Under the pieces are notes generated by a model. The model saw only the letters and a list, made by a program, of their open reading frames with translations, did no database searches and was not told where the DNA came from. From positions 806,297 through 870,296 of the forward strand of contig NW_003314333.1 of NCBI RefSeq assembly GCF_000143415.4: a DNA stretch of 64,000 nt. Direction: 5' to 3'. Below, piece after piece: positions 19,337 to 30,448 of this stretch. The translations under genes and the position numbers were made by a program. The stretch comes from Selaginella moellendorffii. Taxonomy: Eukaryota; Streptophyta; Lycopodiopsida; Selaginellales; Selaginellaceae. Numbering within the stretch: position 1 is the first letter of the stretch; each line of letters opens with the position of its first letter.

Positions 19337-20551
19337 ATGAGCTACCAGGACTTGGATTTGGAGCGCGGCTACCCGGCCAGGAAGGGCGATGTGCTGAATG
19401 GGGGCCAGGATCCAAGCCAGGCGGTGGCGTCGGGGGTTTTCCAGATCAACACGGCCGTGATGAGCTATACGAGGCTCATGAACCAGCTCGGCACTGCCAA
19501 GGACACGCCGGAGCTGCGAACAAAGATGTGAGTGGAATTCTGGAATTCTTCTTCCACGTACAAACCTTTTTTTTTTTTTGTTCTTTCTTTCATCCATAGG
19601 CACAAGATGAGGCAACACATATCACATTTGATCAAGGAGACGGCCGCGAAGCTCAAGGCTGTCAATGAGACCGATCGCACACAGCCAGTCAGTGTAAGTG
19701 GGATCTATCTCTTTGTTCTTCTTGTTCCTTCTCGGTGGTTTTTTCTTTCCATGATGGAACTTAAGAGATATGCGTTGTGGTGTTCTAGGCCTCGACGAAA
19801 ATGAAGGATGCGAAGCTTGCCAAGGATTTCCAGAGGGTTTTGCAGACGTTTGAGCAGGCTCAAAAGATTAGCAAGGAGCGGCAGACTGTGTATGCGCCAT
19901 TGGTTCCTGAAGTGCTTGGAATGGAAGGGTATGTTTTTCCTCGTCTTTCTGCTTTCTCGAAAGCTGGCTGATGGTGTTCTTGTTTTCTTCGTTCCAGCGC
20001 CAGTCCGGATGATGAACGTCGAATTCTACTCGCCGAGCAGAGACGGTGAGAAGATCCAAACTTGTTTCCAAGTACCTTGTATGATCTTTCTTTTGAAAAT
20101 ACGCAGGCAGGAAGTGTTGCAACTAGACAACGAGGTTACTTTTAACGAGGCTGTGATTGAAGAGAGAGCGCAAGGCATCAGAGAAGTCCAGGAACAAATC
20201 GAGGAAGTGCACGAGATCTTCAAGGATCTTGCGGTAATGGTACATGAGCAGGGTGGAACAATCGGTAAGCTTATCGTTTTTGTCTTCTCCCTTCCATAAC
20301 ATTTCTTTACGTCGTTGCTTCGCCAGAGGAGATTGATTCCCACGTAGAGAACAGTTACGCTGCTACAGCGCAAGCGAATAAGCAACTCTCAAAGGCTTCG
20401 AAGAGCCAAAAGTCCGGCAATACTTTGGTAAGAGAGATCTCGCTTCTCAATACGTTCTTATATTCTTCGTGCCTTTGTTTTGCAGAGCTGTTTGCTCATG
20501 GTTATTTTTGCGGTGGCTCTGGTGATTGTAATAATCGTGCTCGCGGCATGA
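19337..20551 (+). CDS. SYP2-like: Qa-SNARE syntaxin, SYP2 (vacuolar/prevacuolar) type
   Basis: Seven exons (19337-19527, 19600-19693, 19789-19928, 19998-20045, 20107-20264, 20327-20427, 20486-20551) join in phase to 265 aa. The N-terminal Habc region has the family block [15 protein letters not shown] and [20 protein letters not shown]. The SNARE helix includes [20 protein letters not shown] with the central-layer Gln, followed by [20 protein letters not shown]. The last exon encodes a tail anchor, [20 protein letters not shown]. The order and motifs match Arabidopsis SYP21/22/23, which mediate fusion at the prevacuolar compartment and vacuole. It is convergent with transketolase, stops 228 bp apart. 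Confidence 0.94.
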
Positions 20552-20779
20552 TCAAAAGAAAAAGGATGAACATTCAAGCTCATCCCATCAAAAAATTCTT
20601 ATAGGTATATAGAAAAGTATGATACTGATTTGCTTCTGTAGCGGGCCTTGTACATGGGAGTTTCAAAGAGAAAACCGAGAGCTAGTGTAATTACATTCAT
20701 CTATTTATTCTTCTTACAAGCATTGATTGGGAGTGTTTTGATCGATCTATGGACGCTGGAAGGAAAAAACACTATGATC

Positions 20780-23512
20780 TCAAACTTGGTCAGTAAGAAG
20801 TTTGCGAGCTTCACTCTCGACGTTGTCTACCGTGAAGCCAAATTTCTTGAACACGTCCAGGTAAGCTCCACTCTTTCCAAACGAGTTCACCGCAAGAACC
20901 CGGCCATGGAAGCCAACGTACTCTCTCCATCCAACCGGCGAGCCAGCCTCCACGCTCAATCTCTTCTTCACGCTCCTCGGAAGAATCTCATCCTTGTACT
21001 CGAGCGGCTGCTCGTCGAACAGCTCCCAGCTAACCAGCGACACCACTCGGACCTTGAGTCCATCGTTTCGCAGCTTCTCGGCCGCTCCCTCGCACAGGCA
21101 TAGCTCGGAGCCTGTTCCGATGATAATGAGCTCGGGATCGCTGCCGCTGGAGGAATTGTCGCTGACGATGTAGCCTCCCTTCTCAACCTTGTCAGCCGAA
21201 GTTCCTGCTACGTGAGCCTGGACTTTCTGCCTGGAGAGTGCGATCACGGTCGGGCCTGAATCTCGTCTTCTCACTGCCACTTTGTATGCTCCGCTGGTTT
21301 CGTTGCCATCAGCCGGGCGTAGAACGACCAAGTTTGGGATCGCTCGAAGTCCCACGAGCTGTTCTACTGGCTGGTGCGTCGGACCATCCTCACCCAGGCC
21401 GATGGAGTCGTGCGTGCAAATGTAGATCACGCCGGCTCGGCTGAGAGCTGAGAGCCTCATGGCGTGTTTCATGTAGTCGCTGAAGGCTAGGAACGTTGCC
21501 GCGAACGGGATGAGACCGCTAGAGTGGAGAGACAGGCCATTGGAGATCGCTGCCATTGCGTGCTCACGAATTCCATAGCGGACGTTTCTTCCCCACGGAG
21601 TCTTGTGTTGGAAATCATCGTAGTCTTTGAGATAGGCCTTGTTTGATGATGCTAAGTCTGCACTGCCGCCAATCAGTCCAGGAATCACAGTAGATAATGC
21701 GTTGAGGCATTTCTCCGAGTAGCTTCGGGTGGCGTCCACAGGATCTGATTGAGACCATGTCTATAAAACAAACAAAAACGTGAGACACGAAACAAAACTA
21801 CTAAGTGAAGTGAAACACAAAAAACTTACCGGTAAGACTTTTTCCCATCCCTCGGAAATAATATTTCCAAGAAGCTGTTTGAACTCGTTGGCCTCGTTAG
21901 GAAATTCCTGCTCGTACTTGGCAAGCTCTATGTTCCACTCCTCTTCTATGCATTCTGCTTCCTTGGCCTTTTTCTTGAACTCCCTGGAACGAAGCTTAGT
22001 CAAGACGCAATGAAGATACTCGACTTACTCGTAAACCGTGGGTACGACATAGAAAGGCTCTCTTCCCTCCCAACTAAGAGCCGCTTTGATGCCTTCCACG
22101 TCTTCCTCGTCAAAAGTTCCGTGATGTGCTTTAGAAGTTCCTTGTTTCTTAGAAGGAAAACCGATTGAAGACTTTACCTGAACAAAATGCGGCTTAGCAA
22201 ACGAAAGCAATAAGCATTCTCACGATACTCTACCTGGATTAATGTTGGTTTCTCAGTTTCCGCGAAAGCTTCGTCTAGAGCTTTAACAAACTTTCCAGGA
22301 TGCTCGTGGATATCTTCCACAAGAATCGTTTGCCATCCTAGAGCCCTGTATCTGCCAGCCACATCCTCCGAGAACGCAAGCTCTGTATCACCATCAATCG
22401 TATTATGATTGTCATCGTAAATGACTGTGAGCTTGTCGAGTTTCCAGTGCCCGGCTAATGAAGCTGATTCGTTTGAAATGCCCTCCATAGCGCATCCATC
22501 TCCCATAATGCAAAACCTGTAAAAATTGATGTTTGTGATAAGATCCACGAGTTGTTTCCTTACGTTCTGTGGTTAACGATATCATGTCCCGGTTTATTGA
22601 ATCGTGCTGCTAGATGACGTTCCGCTAACGCTAGTCCCACAGCATTTGCTACTCCTTGTCCAAGAGGACCTATAAACCAAAGAAGAAGAAGCAAGAAATC
22701 AATAGCATCAAACCAGACTGAAAAAAATCATACCAGTTGTTACTTCGATACCAGCAGTCTCAGAATTTTCTGGGTGGCCTGGAGTACGTGCTCCAAACTT
22801 ACACAGGCGTTTCAAGTCCTCCATCTAAGAAGAAACAATCGCAGGCTAAGAACAAACAAGAAAGAAAGAAAGAAAAACCTCAAACCTGGACAGATTCAAA
22901 GCCTGCTAGATGAAGACATATGTACTGAAGAAGGCAGCCATGGCCAGCGCTAAGAACGAAGCGATCGCGATTAAACCATCCAGGATTTCCTGGATTGTAT
23001 TTCATCACCTTCCTGTAGAGCGTGAATCCAACCTCGGCCATTCCCAGAGGCATTCCTGGATGCCCAGCCTTGGCATTGTTGACGGCATCCACCACAAGCA
23101 TGCGCATATTTTGGACGCATCGTCGATCGATCTGTTCCTGGAGCCATTCCTTGTCGCGAGCGCGTCCATTTGCCTTGGATTCATCCCACACCCTTGATCC
23201 AAGTATCATCTTCAGCTCATCCTCCCACACCTCCACAGACCCTAGCTCCGATTCTTCCCGGAATTCCTCCCTCGCTGTGTCCACGGATCTATCGTGCGTC
23301 TCCCGCGGCTCGATATCGAGCGCCGTGGATTTCCGGATGGACTCCTTGACCTGATCCCTCTGCTGGGACGAGGCGCGAACCTGGAGATGGAGAAACCTGT
23401 GCCTGTGAGCTCCCGCCGGCGATCGAGCGAGAAGAAAGCGCCCGGCCCTGGCATTGTAAATCGAGGACGAAATCGAGAGAGAGCCCGTCGATGATGCTGT
23501 GAGGGACGCCAT
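20780..23512 (-). CDS. TKL: Transketolase, plastid-targeted
   Basis: The minus-strand gene starts at 23512 with a Ser/Arg-rich, acid-poor transit peptide ([13 protein letters not shown]). Exon 1 (23512-22886) has [20 protein letters not shown] and [17 protein letters not shown]. Exons 2-3 (22824-22734, 22669-22564) give [20 protein letters not shown]. The next exons give [14 protein letters not shown], the thiamine diphosphate/metal motif, [11 protein letters not shown] and [20 protein letters not shown]. The last exon carries [20 protein letters not shown] and the transketolase signature [15 protein letters not shown]. It transfers two-carbon units in the Calvin cycle and pentose phosphate pathway. 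The catalytic motifs are intact. Its upstream sequence borders the BURP copy 2 block, and about 45 bp of it was copied to 4960-5013. Confidence 0.95.
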
Positions 23513-23918
23513 TGCTGCTCTCTCGAGCATGAAAGACCTTCCATTCGAAATATAGGGCTTTAACAACAAACGTGGCAAGAGCCAACAAGGCCAAGTGGCA
23601 GCCGCGCGTCCAAAGTACATATTCACTGGTTATGACTACCATAACTATGTTTAGTTCTATATGTGTTTAAAAATAATGAACTTGTTTAATATTAAAAAAT
23701 ATTTTTAAAATAAAAAAATTTAAAATAATTTCTTTGTTAACCCCAAAACAAATAACTATTATGATTATGACTATTATTATTATTATTATTATTAAAAGTC
23801 CAGAAGAAAGAATCAGATAGAATAGATGTTTTAATGGGTAAAATAAGCATATTATTATTATTATTATTATCATCATCATCATCATTATTAATATCATTAT
23901 TAGCTTTTTTAGATCCAA
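23513..23918. other. Transketolase promoter and BURP copy 2 3' flank with trinucleotide tracts
   Basis: About 130 bp of promoter-like sequence precedes transketolase. Beyond 23640 the sequence is AT rich and shared with the 3' flanks of the other two BURP copies. ATT runs at about 23774-23793 and ATT/ATC runs at about 23852-23890 are an expanded version of the tract seen after copy 1. Confidence 0.6.
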
Positions 23919-25829
23919 TCAAGCATAGACACTGGCAGTGGGAACGAACATAATGACCGTTTCCACAAACCAGTGACAAACATAAGTCTTGCCCATCTTG
24001 TGGCACAGAACGTTTGGAGTGAGCTCCATGCCACTGCTGGTCTTCACATTTACTTTGGAAGCGCTGGTGCTACTCACCTTGTGACAGAAGTAAACTTTGT
24101 ATGGAAACATAGTCGTGTGGCAGACGACCATAAGAGTGTCGCCTTTCGTGATGGGCTTGACCTCGCCAAGCTTGATAGTTTTTCCAACCTCGGCCGCAAA
24201 AGCCTTGCTTCCTGTCACCATGGTAATCTCCACAGGGCCAAGGGTGGAGGTGACGAACTCGGCCATTTCTTCCGTGGAAGCCACACACTTCATCTTCCCC
24301 CCAGCATTGTCATTGCAGAGTTCCAGAGTGAAGGCCATTTTTCTTGCCAGTGGAGACTCCTTTGGGACGTTAAACTCTTTCAAGTATGAGTCAAGGCTCC
24401 GCTTACCGAAGTTTGTGTGCTTAGCCATTGCGCTTGGCAGGAGTGCCCGTGGAGGATAAGTGTCACGGATGTTTGGGAGGACACTTTCAGTTCCTGTCAA
24501 GATTTTCCACAAGTACGAGTAAGAAGATAAGTTTGCAAAAGGAATGTTTGGACATACCGTTTCTTTGTCGGAGTTCTTCCAGTGTGAAGAAGTGATGGAG
24601 CATTCCAGGGGAGCACTTCGTTATTAAGGCTTTGATGGTTGGCCAGTCCATAGAGTGCAGTGACTTCCTTCCTCCATAACCCTCTTCCTCGTACTCAGTA
24701 AAAATCTGGATCAAATACAGCGGCATGTTCTTCTTGCAACTAGTGCTTGGTTTGACAGAAGCATCGCCAAAGTGAGCATTTCCTCCTAATCCGTGGTCAC
24801 CAAAGTGAGCATTTCCACCTAGAGAAGCATCACCAAAGTGAGGATTTACGCCTAAACCATGGTCTTTGAAGTCCCCAAAGTGAGCATTGCCACCTAAACC
24901 TTTGAAGTCTCCATTGCCATGGTCCTTAAAGTCACCAAAGTGAGCATTACCACCCAAACCATGATCTTTGAAATCGCCGAAGTGCGCGTTGCCACCCAAA
25001 CCATGGTCTTTGAAGTCGCCAAAGTGGGCGTTACCACCCAATGATCCATGGTAACCATTTCCACCCAAACTTTGGTCTTTGAAGTCACCAAAGTGAGCAT
25101 TACCACCGAAACCATGATCTTTGAAATCGCCAAAGTGCGCGTTGCCACCCAAACCATGGTCTTTGAAATCGCCAAAATGGGCGTTGCCACCCAATGATTT
25201 GAAATCGCCAAAGTGGGCATTGCCACCCAAGTCATGGTCTTTGAAGTCGCCAAAGTGTGCATTTCCACCCAATGATCCGTGGTCTTTGAAGTCACCAAAG
25301 TGCGCGTTTCCACCCAATCCAGTGTCACCAAAGTGAGCATTTCCGCCAAGCCCGTGATCCTTATGAAAGTCACCAAAGTGAGCGTTTCCACCCAGAGCTC
25401 CATGATCTTTGAAGTCACCAAAGTGTGCATTGCCGCCAAGATCTCTGGCTTCCAGCGAGCGTACACGGTCATGGAAGTCACCAAAGTGAGCATTCCCTCC
25501 GAGCTTGCTTGCTGCAAGGGCGGTCTTCTCTGCAGCATCGCCAAAGTGGGCATTGCCTCCATGCCTTCCATAAGGATGACAAAAAAATCCTGCACGGTGG
25601 CAAAGCTTTGCATCGGCCGTGAAAACGCCTCTTCTCATCTGCTCGCCGAAGCGAGCCGATTCGAATGCCCCCAGAGGCGAGGCTTCATCGGCGAAACTCG
25701 TGGCGATTATGTCACTGCATTCGGAAAGCTGCCCCAGCTTTAGTAACGATTGAACGATAGAAGTTGGAAAGAACTACTTACAAGGAGAGACGAGAAGAGA
25801 AGAGATAGGCCGAGCGCAAGGCGATCCAT
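23919..25829 (-). CDS. BURP-domain protein with 19 His/Gly-rich tandem repeats, copy 2
   Basis: Exons 25829-25782, 25728-24558 and 24493-23919 join to about 597 aa. It has the same signal peptide, repeat region and C-terminal BURP domain with the shortened last CH spacer as copy 1. It carries 19 repeat units; unit 12 is a fused short form, GGNGYHGSL, shared with copy 3. The first intron has lost about 12 bp next to its 3' splice site compared with the other copies, but CAG remains. The second donor is GTATG rather than GTAAG. All changes keep the frame. One unit has NPHFGD for NAHFGD, also shared with copy 3. It lies tail-in to transketolase, as the first member of the tandem unit. Confidence 0.9.
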
Positions 25830-26049
25830 GGTCTTGCGATGGGGCTGGAAGCCAGAATTTATTGATCGTAGTCTCACTGTGCAAGTAAAGAGACAGATAT
25901 CTTTCAAGCCTCCGTGGCTTTAACTCTTTTGTCGGAGCGTGAATTATAGAGGAAGAATTCAATTTAGAATTGCATGTTGAAACTTTTGCTAAAACTCTTT
26001 ATAAAATTATTGCATTGATTAATTGATCGATTTTGGAGATAAGGACCCG

Positions 26050-27186
26050 CACCAACTTTCGGGCTGGACGAATTCTGGCAGAATTTTCAAGATAATTATT
26101 TAATCTAATTAATTTGTATTAAGGTTGGGACTACTACTTCTGCAATTGATCCATTACCAGCACTGGCTGATAGTGCCAAGGTAAAAATACATTTTCTAGT
26201 TATTGAATGTTTTAATATTTTCCAAGAGACGGGAATGTGGGATGTGGTTCCATGTTGATGCAGCTTATGCTTGTAATGCATTTGTCCAGAATTTCGACAT
26301 TTTTTAAATGGTGTTGAAAATGCCCACTCTTTTAATCTAAGTGCAAATAAGTGGCTTCTTACCAATATTGACTGCTCCATACTTTGGCTGAAGGTTTGAT
26401 CTTTTACAAACGTTACGATCAATTTTTAATATACTCTTACAGGACTCTAAGCAGCTATCTTCGACACTTTCAACATTAACAAACAAAGAGGTATGAGTTT
26501 TTAAATCTACTCTTTTTCATAGTTCAATTCAGTCTCGGGTGGTAAATTTCAAAGATTGGCAAGTTGCTCAAGGAAGACGATTTAGGTAAGTGCGAATAAT
26601 TCTTTTTCCTTTGACATGGGATACTCTTTTCAGATCTTTAAAGCTGTGGTTTATGATGCGCTTGTATGGAGCCTCGGGACTTCGTAGCCACATAAGAACT
26701 CACATAAACCATGCTAAGCATTTCGAGATCCTTGTGCGAGAGGACTCTCGCTTTGAGGTATAACTCGTGAGAGTTCTCTAAAATTGTGAGACCATGATCT
26801 ACGTTTGTGAGTTGCCAGATCTTAGCACCATGTCGATTTGGTCTCGTTTGCTTCAGGCTCAAACCAAGTGTAAAACAGTAAGGGCCAACAGCGTCGAGCG
26901 CCGTCAGGTGGTCGAAGATTGGAATGGACACTCGGAGAGATCTCTGTGAAGATAACGGAGGGAAACTGAACTGTTTGCTTCTGGAAGCTGGGGGAAAGAT
27001 TTTCATGACACAAGGAGCTCTCAAGCTATAGTGAAATGGGACTATAACCTATTTATCCTCAGGTACTCTCGGGCGTGTATACATTGAATGTCAATTGGTG
27101 GCACGCAGACTAAACGTGAAAATGTTGATGGTGCGTGGAAGATAATCCAGGAGGAAGCACAAAACTTGTTAGATCAAGATTAATAA
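26050..27186 (+). pseudogene. Aromatic amino acid decarboxylase, truncated copy
   Basis: The sequence follows the intact gene (30449-32515) from the intron before its exon 6 to the 3' end, but exons 1-5 are missing. The deletion joins the BURP-side promoter (GCTGGACGA) to the AADC intron. Remaining exons carry frame damage: the HVDAAYAG region reads with a lost GGTAATGCTT stretch, and the exon before KTSS has lost bases. An insertion lies near 26880-26940. The donor after the RRFR-coding exon is GT here, whereas the intact copy has GC. Not functional. Confidence 0.85.
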
Positions 27187-27236
27187 GACCAGGTTATAAT
27201 ATCAAGAATAATAATTAAATAAGAAAACCCTAGCTT

Positions 27237-28098
27237 TTAAAATGGTGAAAATTCTGGCCCAGTGGCTATGTGTGAGAAAGGGGCGAGTCTCGGAAGAGTT
27301 CTAGATGTGGTGACTAGGTATGTTTTTCTCTTTTCCTTTGTATCCGTTCCAGGTACTAGGCTCGCCAGGCAGCAGCATTGCCCGAGCAAGAGGGCTGTAG
27401 AAAGATCGAGGTTATATTTCTCAAGATCGTCTCCCAGGATCGCCAGGAGCTTTTCGGGAAGCAATGCGGAGAGCCCATCATCAAGAAACCCATTGAGAAG
27501 AGGGGATTTTTGCTAGGAAACCATTTGAATTGGAGAACACACATAACTGTGGTTTTTGCCGGCGCTATTTTGCTCGCAACACCTGTGTTTGCGGCTGATG
27601 CTCTCAAGACATGTTCCTGTCTTCTAAAAGAGTGCTGGTAATTTTATTTTTCTCTTTTGTCCTTCAAGAAAGATGAGTTTTTTTTTCTTCCCTAGATTGG
27701 AGCTTGCTTGATGCATTGCAGATCCTTCGTGTGCTGCCGATGTTGCGTGCTTGCAAACTTGTAATAATTGACCTAACAAGACTGAGTGCCAAGTAAGTCT
27801 CTAGATTTTGTGTAAAACTTCTTTTGGATTGATAGACCGTTGTGATTCACAAATACTTTCGGATAAAATGCAGAGACATTTTCGAAAACAAGGTGGTGGA
27901 TAAATTCAACAATTGAGCAGTGAAAATGCAAAGACATTTTCAAGAACAAGGTGGTGGACAAATTCAACGATTGTGCGGTGAGCTGCAAGAGCTGCGTCCC
28001 GCAGAAGAAAGATGAGGGGCATTTCCCAGTCCCGCCACCCTCGGCACTTATCTAGAGCTTTGACACCACGAAGTTTACCAGGAAATGGTTCATCTCCA
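27237..28098 (+). pseudogene. Violaxanthin de-epoxidase, truncated copy
   Basis: This copy matches 32585-33480 of the intact VDE gene. It keeps most of exon 1, including the lumenal-targeting stretch, but lacks the ATGAACGCAAGG start. The exon-2 equivalent has TGTAATAATTGA, a premature stop where the intact gene reads TCNDRPDE. The exon-3 region contains an internal duplication of the ATTTTCGAAAACAAGGTGG segment (27876-27950). Homology ends at about 28098 within the codons for WFISS, exactly where BURP copy 3 flank begins: a tandem duplication junction. Confidence 0.88.
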
Positions 28099-28246
28099 AA
28101 TGTGTTTAAAATAATGAAGTTGTTTAATATTTAAAATATTTATTTACAACTTATCAAGAATTTAAAAAAATTAATATAATTTCAACTATTTTTTGTTGTT
28201 AACCCCAAAGCCAATAAGTATTATTATTATTATGACTAAGATACAA

Positions 28247-30211
28247 TCAAGCATAAACAGTGGCAATGGGAACGAACATAATGACCGTTTCCACAAACCA
28301 GTGACAAACATAAGTCTTGCCCATCTTGTGGCACAGAACGTTTGGAGTGAGCTCCATGCCACTGCTGGTCTTCACATTTACTTTGGAAGCGCTGGTGCTA
28401 CTCACCTTGTGACAGAAGTAAACTTTGTATGGAAACATAGTCGTGTGGCAGACGACCATAAGAGTGTCGCCTTTCGTGATGGGCTTGACCTCGCCAAGCT
28501 TGATAGTTTTTCCAACCTCGGCCGCAAAAGCCTTGCTTCCTGTCACCATGGTAATCTCCACAGGGCCAAGGGTGGAGGTGACGAACTCGGCCATTTCTTC
28601 CGTGGAAGCCACACACTTCATCTTCCCCCCAGCATTGTCATTGCAGAGTTCCAGAGTGAAGGCCATTTTTCTTGCCAGTGGAGACTCCTTTGGGACGTTA
28701 AACTCCTTCAAGTATGAGTCAAGGCTCCGCTTACCGAAGTTTGTGTGCTTAGCCATTGCGCTTGGCAGGAGTGCCCGTGGAGGATAAGTGTCACGGATGT
28801 TTGGGAGGACACTTTCAGTTCCTGTCAAGATTTTCCACAAGTACGAGTAAGAAGATAAGTTTGCAAAAGGAATGTTTGGACTTACCGTTTCTTTGTCGGA
28901 GTTCTTCCAGTGTGAAGAAGTGGTGGAGCATTCCAGGGGAGCACTTCGTTATTAAGGCTTTGATGGTTGGCCAGTCCATAGAGTGCAGTGACTTCCTTCC
29001 TCCATAACCCTCTTCCTCGTACTCAGTAAAAATCTGGATCAAATACAGCGGCATGTTCTTCTTGCAACTAGTGCTTGGTTTGACAGAAGCATCGCCAAAG
29101 TGAGCATTTCCTCCTAATCCGTGGTCACCAAAGTGAGCATTTCCACCTAGAGAAGCATCACCAAAGTGAGGATTTACGCCTAAACCATGGTCTTTGAAGT
29201 CCCCAAAGTGAGCATTGCCACCTAAACCTTTGAAGTCTCCATTGCCATGGTCCTTAAAGTCGCCAAAGTGAGCATTGCCACCCAAACTTTTGTCTTTGAA
29301 GTCACCAAAGTGAGCATTACCACCCAAACCATGATCTTTGAAATCGCCGAAGTGCGCGTTGCCACCCAAACCATGGTCTTTGAAGTCGCCAAAGTGGGCG
29401 TTACCACCCAATGATCCATGGTAACCATTTCCACCCAAACTTTGGTCTTTGAAGTCACCAAAGTGAGCATTACCACCGAAACCATGATCTTTGAAATCGC
29501 CAAAGTGCGCGTTGCCACCCAAACCATGGTCTTTGAAATCGCCAAAATGGGCGTTGCCACCCAATGATTTGAAATCGCCAAAGTGGGCATTGCCACCCAA
29601 GTCATGGTCTTTGAAGTCGCCAAAGTGTGCATTTCCACCCAATGATCCGTGGTCTTTGAAGTCACCAAAGTGCGCGTTTCCACCCAATCCAGTGTCACCA
29701 AAGTGAGCATTTCCGCCAAGCCCGTGATCCTTATGAAAGTCACCAAAGTGAGCGTTTCCACCCAGAGCTCCATGATCTTTGAGGTCACCAAAGTGTGCAT
29801 TGCCGCCAAGATCTCTGGCTTCCAGCGAGCGTACACGGTCATGGAAGTCACCAAAGTGAGCATTCCCTCCGAGCTTGCTTGCTGCAAGGGCGGTCTTCTC
29901 TGCAGCATCGCCAAAGTGGGCATTGCCTCCATGCCTTCCATAAGGATGACAAAAAAATCCTGCACGGTGGCAAAGCTTTGCATCGGCCGTGAAAACGCCT
30001 CTTCTCATCTGCTCGCCGAAGCGAGCCGATTCGAATGCCCCCAGAGGCGAGGCTTCATCGGCGAAACTCGTGGAGATTATGTCACTGCATTCGGAAAGCT
30101 GCCAAACAGGAATCCCCAGCTTTAGTAACGATTGAACGATAGAAGTTGGAAAGAACTACTTACAAGGAGAGACGAGAAGAGAAGAGATAGGCCGAGCGCA
30201 AGTCGATCCAT
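28247..30211 (-). CDS. BURP-domain protein with 20 His/Gly-rich tandem repeats, copy 3
   Basis: Exons 30211-30164, 30098-28886 and 28821-28247 join to about 611 aa. The protein is almost identical to copy 2 but keeps one more repeat unit (ending FKDKSL), giving 20 units. The first intron is full length, like copy 1. The signal peptide, repeat block and BURP domain with CH-X10-CH-X25-CH-X7-CH are the same. It is divergent to the intact decarboxylase gene, start codons 237 bp apart. The near identity of all three copies, including introns, indicates recent duplication or gene conversion. Function unknown. Confidence 0.9.
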
Positions 30212-30448
30212 GGTCTTGCGATGGGGCTGGAAGCTAGAATTTATTGATCGTAGCCTCACTGTGCAAGAAAAGAGACATAGATTTTTCAAGCCTCCGTGGG
30301 GACAATTGCTTTAATGCTCTTTTGTCCGGGATCGTGAATTATTGATCTTGGCTTTGTACATTTCTCGATTTGCAGATAAGGACCCGGCACCGGCTATCGT
30401 GCTGGACGATCTCAACTAATCATGTCAGAACCCTAAACACCGACGTTG

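Noticed and set aside
20897-21103. Plus-strand coding opposite transketolase
   Set aside because: Antisense shadow of the last transketolase exon.
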